In this document: positions 1-4,790 of the stretch, piece by piece
How the letters are laid out: the number at the start of each line of letters is the position of its first letter
Position numbering within the stretch: position 1 is the stretch's first letter
Source of the DNA: Candidatus Bathyarchaeota archaeon
Lineage (GTDB): Archaea; Thermoproteota; Bathyarchaeia; TCS64
Length of the DNA stretch: 5,235 nt
Direction of reading: 5' to 3'
Assembly: GCA_016934355.1 (NCBI GenBank)
Contig: JAFGTA010000229.1
Span: 1-5,235 of the forward strand
Made by a program: the position numbers and the translations under genes
Notes under the pieces: generated by a model
What the model saw: only the letters and a program-made list of their open reading frames with translations
Told to the model about the DNA's origin: nothing
Databases searched by the model: none

Positions 1-123
1 GACACCCACACGCCGTCCACCATAGGCTACAGGCTGGATGACGCGATGGCCGCGCTCAAGGAGGCGGGCTTCACTTCGCTGTCGACGTTCAAGGGACGCA
101 GTAACAGCAAACACCCGCTGTAG
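1..123 (+). CDS. PHP-domain phosphatase, probably histidinol-phosphatase (3' end only)
   Basis: Only the last 40 codons are present; the gene begins before the window and ends at TAG 121-123. The fragment opens with Asp-Thr-His followed by TPSTIGYRLDDAMAALKEAGF. This matches the C-terminal end of PHP-fold phosphatases, where a final Asp-x-His supplies metal ligands and is followed by a 'P-x-x-[IV]-G' turn, a helix of the 'EALxxLKEAGF' type and a short strand ending in 'F-x-GR'. In histidine biosynthesis such enzymes hydrolyse L-histidinol phosphate to histidinol in the cytoplasm. The histidinol-phosphatase call is from family resemblance; another PHP phosphoesterase is possible because the N-terminal metal site is outside the window. 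The following gene starts 44 bp downstream on the same strand but has its own TATA-like box, so co-transcription is not implied. Confidence 0.6.
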   Translation, partial: DTHTPSTIGYRLDDAMAALKEAGFTSLSTFKGRSNSKHPL

Positions 124-132
124 CACCTAGCC

Positions 133-156
133 CTCAGGTTTCTTAAACAACCTGAG
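133..156. repeat. 24-bp inverted repeat overlapping a TATA-like box
   Basis: The arms CTCAGGTT (133-140) and AACCTGAG (149-156) are perfect reverse complements, 8 bp each, around an 8-nt centre (TCTTAAAC). The centre and inner arm bases form the TATA-like box of the 168-617 gene. Since archaea do not generally rely on hairpin terminators, an operator for a dimeric regulator that blocks TBP/TFB access is the more likely role. A transcript hairpin at the end of the upstream phosphatase gene is the alternative. The repeat is seen directly; the function is inferred. Confidence 0.6.
139..148 (+). promoter_or_regulatory. TATA-like box for the 168-617 gene
   Basis: TTTCTTAAAC is centred about 24 nt before the TTG at 168, the spacing expected when an archaeal transcript begins at the start codon itself. 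It lies within the inverted repeat 133-156. This spacing is the main support for the TTG start. Confidence 0.5.
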
Positions 157-167
157 CGCATCTTCCA

Positions 168-617
168 TTGATCGACTTGTCGGAGAAGCTGAGCGGGGTA
201 ATCGATGGATTCGACCTTGTCTCCTACTATGCAGGGATAAACATGGCTTTCGCGGAGGTGGTGGACGCCGGCTGCAAGAGGCTGGCCCTGAGCTCCCCCT
301 ACGACAAGGCCACCGCCGAGCTCATGAGGGAGCCCACCCGTCTGGCGGCCCAGGAGTACGGTGTGAAGATACTCGAGGAGGAGGACCTGCTGGTGACCCG
401 GCTGTTCCCTCGGGACATAGCCACGGGGAAGACCGTCTTTCTCATAGCCCAAGACGAGGGAGTGCTCACCGAGTACGGTGGCCTCAAGGAGATGAAAAGG
501 CGGAGCGACGCCCAAGCGAACCCAGACGAGGTCGAGAACGAGATCGCCTGGAGACTCGGCCACCTGCTGAGCTACAGCGACAAGAAGATAGAGGAACTGA
601 TCAAGAAAAACGGCTAG
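168..617 (+). CDS. Uncharacterised 149-aa protein
   Basis: I do not recognise this family. The product is soluble-looking, with no signal peptide or membrane segment. Residues 1-35 look helical; residues 38-43 (KRLALS) and 89-94 (TVFLIA) look like buried strands of an alpha/beta fold; residues 46-72 are helical and acidic; residues 119-147 form a charged C-terminal helix ending in a lysine-rich tail. There is one cysteine (Cys36) and no obvious metal or nucleotide motif. Polar patches that might be functional are SSPYDK (42-47), LFPRD (79-83) and QDEGVLTEYGG (95-105). The start is TTG: an in-frame TGA at 153-155 blocks longer versions, and TTG 168 sits about 24 nt from the TATA-like box. The next in-frame ATG (243) would delete the first helix. 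It converges on the HtrA gene with overlapping stops. The balanced composition, and the weaker alternative frames, support a real gene. Confidence 0.8.
   Translation: MIDLSEKLSGVIDGFDLVSYYAGINMAFAEVVDAGCKRLALSSPYDKATAELMREPTRLAAQEYGVKILEEEDLLVTRLFPRDIATGKTVFLIAQDEGVLTEYGGLKEMKRRSDAQANPDEVENEIAWRLGHLLSYSDKKIEELIKKNG
614..617. other. Overlapping stop codons of two convergent genes (CTAG)
   Basis: The palindrome CTAG carries the plus-strand TAG (615-617) and the minus-strand TAG (read from 616 to 614). The two genes overlap by 3 bp here, with no spacer and no T-rich terminator between them, so each transcript must end inside the opposing gene. Confidence 0.9.
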
Positions 618-1849
618 GGGCTCGGCCTGACACCGAGGGTCAGCTCGGCGTCGGTCACCGCTCCGTCCCTTATGATGTTCAGATTCAACGCGTCCCCAGG
701 CTGCTTGTACCTCGAAACATAGAATATTAGGTCGTAGAAGCTGTTCATCGCCTTGCCGTCCGCGCCGATTATGACGTCGCCGCCGATGGTGATGAGGGTG
801 CCGTCGATGGTGGCCTGTTCGTCGCCTCCCAGGACGCCGGCGGTGTCCGCAGGCCCACCCGGGGTCACGTTGATGACCAGCGTTCCCTTTGTGTCACCGT
901 CAAGCCCCATGGCCTCGGCGATGTCGGGGCGCATCTCCCTTCCCTCGATCCCTATCCAGGGGTGCTGGTAGGAGCCGGTGTCGATGATGCTGTCTATCTC
1001 GCGCTTAAGGGTGTCGCTGGGCACCGCGAACCCGATGCCGCTGAACTGCCCGGTGTCGCTGAGTATCCAAGTGTTCACGCCGACGACCTCTCCCCGCAGG
1101 TTGAGGAGTGGGCCTCCGCTGTTACCGGGGTTTATCGCGGCGTCAGTCTGGATGACGTCCACTATTACGTAGTTTCCCGGGGCGGACGCCTGCCTCCCCA
1201 CGGCGCTGACGATGCCCAAGGTCATGGTGTTGGCGAGGCCGAACGGGTTCCCTATGGCCACAACGGTTTCGCCGACCAGCAGTTCAGACGAGGTGCCGAG
1301 TCTTACCGGTTCGAGGCTGCCGGCGGGCCTGTCCACCTGAATAATGGCCATGTCGCTGTACGGGTCCCTGCCCACGAGCTCGGCCTCCACGATGGTGCCG
1401 TCGAGGAAGGTGACATCGATCCTCGTGGCGTCCTCGACGACGTGGTTGTTCGTGATGATCCTGCCCTCCTTGTCGAGGATGAAGCCGCTTCCCGTGCCTC
1501 CCCCTGTGGCTGTCCTGACTGTGATGAGTACGACGCTGTTACGCGTCCTGTTGTAGAGCTGCGTCAGGATCAGGCTGTCGGTGTCGGAGGTCTGATGCTG
1601 CCCGATCCTCACCTCCTCTTTGAGGCTGTTTATCTCGGCCTGGGCGCTGGAAAGCTGGAACCTCAGGTTATCCAGCTCGGTGTTGAGCGTAGAGATGTCT
1701 GACGAGCCAGACCCCCTGAAGAACGTGAAGTAGCTCACAACCCCCATGTTCAAGACCATGAATATGATGACGACTGCCCAGAGACGGTTATCACCGCCCG
1801 TGGACCTGTTCCTAGAACCGTAGAACCACTCGTCGCTCAAGCTTATCAA
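614..1849 (-). CDS. Membrane-anchored HtrA/DegP-like serine protease with one PDZ domain
   Basis: A 411-residue product if started at TTG 1849. Order of parts: short N-terminal tail with several arginines (1-22); one hydrophobic membrane helix (about 23-44); a heptad-like coiled-coil segment (about 51-82, leucines and isoleucines spaced among charged residues); a trypsin-like protease domain (about 94-295) with the triad His136 (in TNNHVVEDA), Asp166 (in DPYSDMAII) and Ser244 (in NPGNSGGPL); and a C-terminal PDZ domain (about 300-410). All catalytic residues are intact. By family knowledge it degrades or checks misfolded proteins; the anchor should place the protease outside the cytoplasmic membrane. 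The open frame continues to 2095, but that part overlaps the formyltransferase gene and reads as low-complexity Arg/Gly/His, so it is rejected. TTG 1849 is preferred because a TATA-like box lies 24 nt upstream; TTG 1840 (408 aa), preceded by GAGGGG at 9 nt, is a close alternative. Confidence 0.93.
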   Translation of the reverse strand: MISLSDEWFYGSRNRSTGGDNRLWAVVIIFMVLNMGVVSYFTFFRGSGSSDISTLNTELDNLRFQLSSAQAEINSLKEEVRIGQHQTSDTDSLILTQLYNRTRNSVVLITVRTATGGGTGSGFILDKEGRIITNNHVVEDATRIDVTFLDGTIVEAELVGRDPYSDMAIIQVDRPAGSLEPVRLGTSSELLVGETVVAIGNPFGLANTMTLGIVSAVGRQASAPGNYVIVDVIQTDAAINPGNSGGPLLNLRGEVVGVNTWILSDTGQFSGIGFAVPSDTLKREIDSIIDTGSYQHPWIGIEGREMRPDIAEAMGLDGDTKGTLVINVTPGGPADTAGVLGGDEQATIDGTLITIGGDVIIGADGKAMNSFYDLIFYVSRYKQPGDALNLNIIRDGAVTDAELTLGVRPSP

Positions 1850-1866
1850 CCCCTCAAAGGAAGTAT

Positions 1867-1879
1867 AGGATAAAATCCT
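1867..1879 (-). promoter_or_regulatory. TATA-like box of the HtrA gene, within a small palindrome
   Basis: On the minus strand this reads AGGATTTTATCCT. TTTTAT is centred about 24 nt upstream of TTG 1849, with an A-rich stretch (AAAA, 1880-1883) just upstream where a BRE would lie. The arms AGGAT and ATCCT form a 13-bp inverted repeat around three central bases. It lies in the 56-bp gap after the formyltransferase stop, so the protease probably has its own promoter. Confidence 0.5.
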
Positions 1880-1905
1880 TTTTCCCAATTTACGCCCAGA
1901 TCTGG

Positions 1906-2622
1906 TTAGTCCGCGAAGTGCCTGTACGTGCCTTCGGCCAGCTTTCTGCGGACCACCTCGAGGACCTCGGGCGGGGCCACCTTGAAGGTTGGCAGCTCGC
2001 TCTCGCCCTGCGGCGTCCTCGTGAGTGCGTCGTTCTTCCACATGGTAACCGCCTCCGTCATGAGGGTGCCTGCCATGACGAGGGTCTTCCAGCACAGCGT
2101 CTCGTAGGTGTCTCCCCTGTGGACGGGGATCACCCTCCTGGCGACGATGTCGCCGGTGTCGATGTCGGGGTCGATGAAGTGGCAGGTGCTGCCGATGGGG
2201 ACGTCATAGTAGATTGACCACGCGGCCGACGCGGAGCCCCTGACCTCGGGCAGCAGGCCGGGGTGGCTGTTCAGCATCCCGTCCGGCGGTATCTGAAGTA
2301 TCCTCTTCCTTAGGATTCGTGTGCCGCCCAGTACGCCGAGGTCTGGCTTGAGCTCCTCAAGCAGCTCCCTGCACTGCCGCTTGTTGTGGTGCGGTACCTT
2401 GTACCTTGGGACGTCCCTGCCTTCAAGCAGCTCATCGAACGTCGGCGCAATCCTGTACCCCTTGATCCTCTCGAGGAACTTCTCCCGCTCCTCATCGGCG
2501 ATTGGGCCCGCCTCCTCTACCACCGCCATGGGTGTGTGCCCGGCCTCCATGAGCTGCATGAGCATCTCCCTGCCATAGGGGTGCTCCTCCAGCACCATGA
2601 AGACAAATTGTTTGCCAGCCAT
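1906..2622 (-). CDS. Formyltransferase-family protein, substrate unknown
   Basis: A 238-residue protein with the fold signature of the formyl_transferase N-terminal domain (GART / methionyl-tRNA formyltransferase / sugar N-formyltransferase superfamily). The catalytic set is visible: Asn118 and His120 in MLNSHPGLLPEVRG (116-129), and Asp155 in DPDIDTGDIV (151-160), matching the Asn-His-Asp triad that transfers a formyl group from 10-formyltetrahydrofolate. It lacks the N-terminal glycine-rich GxGSN loop of PurN, and it has no room for the C-terminal tRNA-binding domain of Fmt, so neither role is well supported. Archaea also do not normally formylate initiator methionine. The charged helix at 41-54 (IADEEREKFLERIK) differs from typical members. 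ATG 2622 is chosen because the longer open frame overlaps the phosphorylase gene and reads as an arginine/proline-rich shadow. It follows the phosphorylase by 34 bp on the same strand. Amino-sugar or other amine formylation is possible but unproven. Confidence 0.85.
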   Translation of the reverse strand: MAGKQFVFMVLEEHPYGREMLMQLMEAGHTPMAVVEEAGPIADEEREKFLERIKGYRIAPTFDELLEGRDVPRYKVPHHNKRQCRELLEELKPDLGVLGGTRILRKRILQIPPDGMLNSHPGLLPEVRGSASAAWSIYYDVPIGSTCHFIDPDIDTGDIVARRVIPVHRGDTYETLCWKTLVMAGTLMTEAVTMWKNDALTRTPQGESELPTFKVAPPEVLEVVRRKLAEGTYRHFAD

Positions 2623-2643
2623 ACCGGAGAAAGGGGCGGATGA

Positions 2644-2650
2644 GATAAGA
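2644..2650 (-). promoter_or_regulatory. Possible TATA-like box for the formyltransferase gene
   Basis: On the minus strand TCTTATC is centred about 25 nt upstream of ATG 2622, inside the 34-bp gap after the phosphorylase stop. The match is weak and upstream A/T content is low. No Shine-Dalgarno-like sequence precedes the ATG, which favours a leaderless transcript over translation from a shared message. Confidence 0.35.
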
Positions 2651-2656
2651 GGGTTC

Positions 2657-3454
2657 CTAGAGCATTGCCTGCCCGAGAGCCTCGCCGCAGCCGCAGGTCC
2701 TCTCCTCGGGTATAAGCGGCAGGGCGCCCATGACGAGGGTCTTGAACTTGGCGCTGTTCGCGTACATCGTCTCCACAACCTCGTCGGACGACACCGGCTT
2801 GTCCGCCCAGACGTCGTAGTCAGTCACCATCGCGATGGAGACGTAGCATATCTCCGCCTCCCTCGCCAGCATGCACTCGGGGTACAGAGTCATACCGATG
2901 ATGTCGCAGCCCCACTGCCTGAACAGCTTCGACTCGGCGCGTGTGCTGAACCTCGGCCCCTCGATGCAGACGTACGTACCAGTCGGGTGGACAGGGTACT
3001 TCAGCCCCTGCGCCTGCTCCACGAAGAAGTCGTGCAGCTGGGGGCAGATTGGGTCTGCCGCCGAGACGTGTGCGACGACGCCTCCCTCGTATAATGTGTC
3101 GAGGCGCTTCCGCGTCCTGTCGATGTACTGGTCGGTGATCACGAAGTCCCCCGGCTTGTAGTCCTCTCGGAGGCTGCCGCAGGCGCTGCTCGCCACGATG
3201 CGTTTAACGCCGAGCTGCTTCATGGCCCAGATGTTCGCCCTGTAGTTGATCTTGTGGGGAGGTATCTGGTGCCCCGCACCGTGCCGGGGCAGGAACGCTA
3301 TGCTTCGGCCCTTGTAGGTGCCCAGGGTGACGAGGCTGCTCGGGGCGCCGTACGGGGTGTATACCTTGACCTCCCGTGCGTCCTCTATCATATCGGGGTC
3401 GTAGACGCCCGTGCCTCCTATGATGCCGATGTCGGCCTTCCAGTCGCCTATCAT
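2657..3454 (-). CDS. mtnP: S-methyl-5'-thioadenosine phosphorylase
   Basis: A 265-residue enzyme, full length for the family, that splits methylthioadenosine with phosphate into adenine and 5-methylthioribose 1-phosphate, clearing the by-product of polyamine and other S-adenosylmethionine-using reactions. Visible motifs: IIGGTG (11-16) and PRHGAGH (56-62) for phosphate; ASSACGSL (88-95); YVCIEGPRFSTRAES (161-175); Met188 in the nucleoside pocket; and TDYDVW (211-216). Asp212 and Asp214 correspond to the two aspartates of human MTAP that read the 6-amino group of adenine, so adenine nucleosides rather than inosine-type substrates are predicted. There are eight cysteines, including Cys254-Gly-Cys256 near the C-terminus, as in the disulfide-stabilised Sulfolobus MTAP II and Pyrococcus PNP. 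Those homologues also accept adenosine, so the specificity may be broad. ATG 3454 has a TATA box about 27 nt upstream, and IGIIGGTG follows at the usual distance. Confidence 0.95.
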   Translation of the reverse strand: MIGDWKADIGIIGGTGVYDPDMIEDAREVKVYTPYGAPSSLVTLGTYKGRSIAFLPRHGAGHQIPPHKINYRANIWAMKQLGVKRIVASSACGSLREDYKPGDFVITDQYIDRTRKRLDTLYEGGVVAHVSAADPICPQLHDFFVEQAQGLKYPVHPTGTYVCIEGPRFSTRAESKLFRQWGCDIIGMTLYPECMLAREAEICYVSIAMVTDYDVWADKPVSSDEVVETMYANSAKFKTLVMGALPLIPEERTCGCGEALGQAML

Positions 3455-3478
3455 GGTATGTTCTAGGCGGTAAATACG

Positions 3479-3491
3479 ATATATGTTTCAC
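3479..3491 (-). promoter_or_regulatory. TATA box and BRE-like element of the phosphorylase gene
   Basis: On the minus strand the sequence reads GTGAAAC followed by ATATAT. The TATATA core is centred about 27 nt upstream of ATG 3454, with a purine-rich BRE-like element directly before it, so a leaderless or very short-leader transcript is expected. The core (3479-3484) is symmetric and could also assemble TBP for the divergent transporter gene. Confidence 0.6.
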
Positions 3492-3508
3492 TGCTACGTT
3501 GTTCGATA

Positions 3509-3516
3509 CTTTTAAG
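3509..3516 (+). promoter_or_regulatory. TATA-like box CTTTTAAG near the transporter start
   Basis: CTTTTAAG resembles an archaeal TATA box but is centred only about 6 nt before ATG 3518. If it is the promoter, transcription would begin near 3535-3540, inside the annotated gene, and translation would have to use a later start. If the 3479-3484 core is used instead, the message would begin near 3509 and ATG 3518 would have a short leader. Confidence 0.35.
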
Positions 3517-3517
3517 G

Positions 3518-4759
3518 ATGCGCGGCGTCTCCGTGAGCAGGATACCTTTGGAGAAGTCGAGACACTACGCCGTCCTCCTGCTCGCCACAATCTGCGTTAC
3601 CTACTTCGTGGAGAACTTCCTGCGGAGCGCGGCGGGCGCGTTGACGCCAATACTCATAGAGGAGCTGGGCATAAGCCACGGCGCCATGGGTCTCCTCATA
3701 TCGGCGTACTTCTTCGTCTACGGCCTCATGCAGCTCCCCAGCGGGATACTCAGCGACACCTTCGGCGCCAAGAAGACGATCCTCGGCTTCACGGCGCTCA
3801 CAGTCGTCGGCATATTCCTGTTCTGGGCCAGCAGAAGCTACACGTTCCTATTCGTGGCGCAGTTCCTCGTGGGGATAGGGTGCAGCACGTTCTACATCAA
3901 CGCCGTAAAGCTCGTGTCCATCTGGTTCCCGCCCGAGAGGAAGGCGACGGCTATAGGCGTGCTCAGCGCATCAAGCGGCCTCGGTAACTTCGTTTCGTAC
4001 ATGGGTTTCCCCATCGCCATGGAGCGGCTGGGCGGCTGGAGGACCCTCTACTTCTGGATGAGCGTGGTCCTTGTCGTGAACTGGGTGATGAACCTCTTCA
4101 TAATCAGCGAGAAGAACGGTCTACACGCTTCCACCCACTCCGCGAGAGGATCAATCATGAAGTCCGTCTCCGCGGTGTTTAGAGACAGGCGGATGTACCC
4201 GTTCCTCGCAGGCTACATACTGGCGAGCACCAGCTGGGTTTTCATGAACTGGATGCCCCAGTACCTCATAGACGCCAAGGGATTCACGTACTTCGAGGTA
4301 GGGCAGATAGCCAGCGTCGGAACCATCGCGGGGATACCCGGCTGCATCCTCGTCGCCGCCGTCTCAGACAGGCTCAGGAGAAGGAAGCTGCCCCTCATGG
4401 CATTTGCCGTTGCCTACTCGGGGCTTTTCGCCGTCTTCCTGTTCCTGCCCGCCGCGACACCACTCATCGCCTACATGGCGCTGAGCTTCCTGATGAGCTT
4501 CTGCGTCAGCTTCTGGGTGCTCTTCTTCAGCATGATACCTGAGACGCTTCCAGCCGAGACCTCAGCAATAGGGCTTGGCATCATGAACGGCGTGGGAACC
4601 ATAGGATTCAGCGTGGTCGCGCCGCTGTACGGGGGCCTCGTCGACGTGACGGGGGGCTACATGCTGTCCAACCTCATGATACTCGGCGGAGCCCTAGCGA
4701 TGCCCTTGATCTTCGGCCTCTTCATCAAGGAGTGCTACGGCAAGACGCCTGAGGAATGA
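3518..4759 (+). CDS. Major facilitator superfamily transporter
   Basis: A 413-residue integral membrane protein with about 12 hydrophobic segments in two halves, the usual MFS layout and length. The first helix spans about 17-35. The loop between helices 2 and 3 carries motif A (GILSDTFGAKK, 76-86), and a degenerate copy occurs in the second half (SDRLRRRKL, 283-291). The central cytoplasmic loop is about 197-226. YGLMQLPSGILSD (68-80) resembles the anion:cation symporter-like and related MFS groups, but the substrate cannot be read from sequence. It is divergent from the phosphorylase gene and is followed after 31 bp by the adenosine deaminase-family gene, so transport of a purine, nucleoside or related solute is a guess from context. 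The ATG at 3518 gives the longest frame; GTG 3533 (408 aa) or TTG 3548 (403 aa) are plausible because a TATA-like box almost abuts the ATG. Either removes only a short polar tail. Confidence 0.9.
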   Translation: MRGVSVSRIPLEKSRHYAVLLLATICVTYFVENFLRSAAGALTPILIEELGISHGAMGLLISAYFFVYGLMQLPSGILSDTFGAKKTILGFTALTVVGIFLFWASRSYTFLFVAQFLVGIGCSTFYINAVKLVSIWFPPERKATAIGVLSASSGLGNFVSYMGFPIAMERLGGWRTLYFWMSVVLVVNWVMNLFIISEKNGLHASTHSARGSIMKSVSAVFRDRRMYPFLAGYILASTSWVFMNWMPQYLIDAKGFTYFEVGQIASVGTIAGIPGCILVAAVSDRLRRRKLPLMAFAVAYSGLFAVFLFLPAATPLIAYMALSFLMSFCVSFWVLFFSMIPETLPAETSAIGLGIMNGVGTIGFSVVAPLYGGLVDVTGGYMLSNLMILGGALAMPLIFGLFIKECYGKTPEE

Positions 4760-4760
4760 G

Positions 4761-4769
4761 CTTTTATCC
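4761..4769 (+). promoter_or_regulatory. TATA-like box of the adenosine deaminase-family gene
   Basis: CTTTTATCC begins one base after the transporter stop codon and is centred about 26 nt before ATG 4791. It shares TTTTATCC with the HtrA promoter. It suggests a separate leaderless transcript instead of read-through from the transporter gene. Confidence 0.5.
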
Positions 4770-4790
4770 ATCCTAGCATATAACCGTCTA

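Noticed and set aside
133..156. Inverted repeat as an intrinsic hairpin terminator
   Set aside because: No T-run follows the second arm, and archaeal termination depends on T-rich tracts, not hairpins; an operator reading fits its position on a TATA-like box better.
27..563. 178-codon minus-strand open frame opposite the unknown gene
   Set aside because: It spans the end of the phosphatase gene, the promoter palindrome and most of the plus-strand gene; it has no promoter-like sequence at its start and an irregular Leu/Gly/Val-rich composition.
962..1702. 246-codon plus-strand open frame opposite the protease gene
   Set aside because: It mirrors the codon pattern of the intact protease on the other strand, is rich in Val/Gly/Asp/Arg/His with no recognisable motif, and is expected by chance in G+C-rich coding DNA.
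1850..2095. N-terminal extension of the HtrA reading frame
   Set aside because: It overlaps the end of the formyltransferase gene, is rich in Arg/Gly/His with no domain, and lies upstream of the TATA-like box and the membrane anchor.
2623..2778. N-terminal extension of the formyltransferase frame
   Set aside because: It overlaps the phosphorylase gene in another frame, reads as Arg/Pro/Ser-rich sequence, and the fold begins right after ATG 2622.
2597..3094. 165-codon plus-strand frame opposite the phosphorylase gene
   Set aside because: The phosphorylase on the other strand is unmistakable, and this frame has a shadow composition rich in Arg, Leu and His.
2657..3454. Phosphorylase as a methylthioinosine-type (6-oxopurine) enzyme fed by the deaminase
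   Set aside because: Asp212 and Asp214 are the residues that select 6-aminopurines; a 6-oxopurine enzyme would be expected to differ there.
3499..3987. 162-codon plus-strand frame overlapping the transporter
   Set aside because: It is the Arg/His-rich alternative frame of a well-supported membrane protein gene.
4777..4785. GCATATAAC as the TATA box of the deaminase-family gene
   Set aside because: It is centred only about 10 nt before the ATG, too close for initiation upstream of the start; CTTTTATCC at 26 nt fits.
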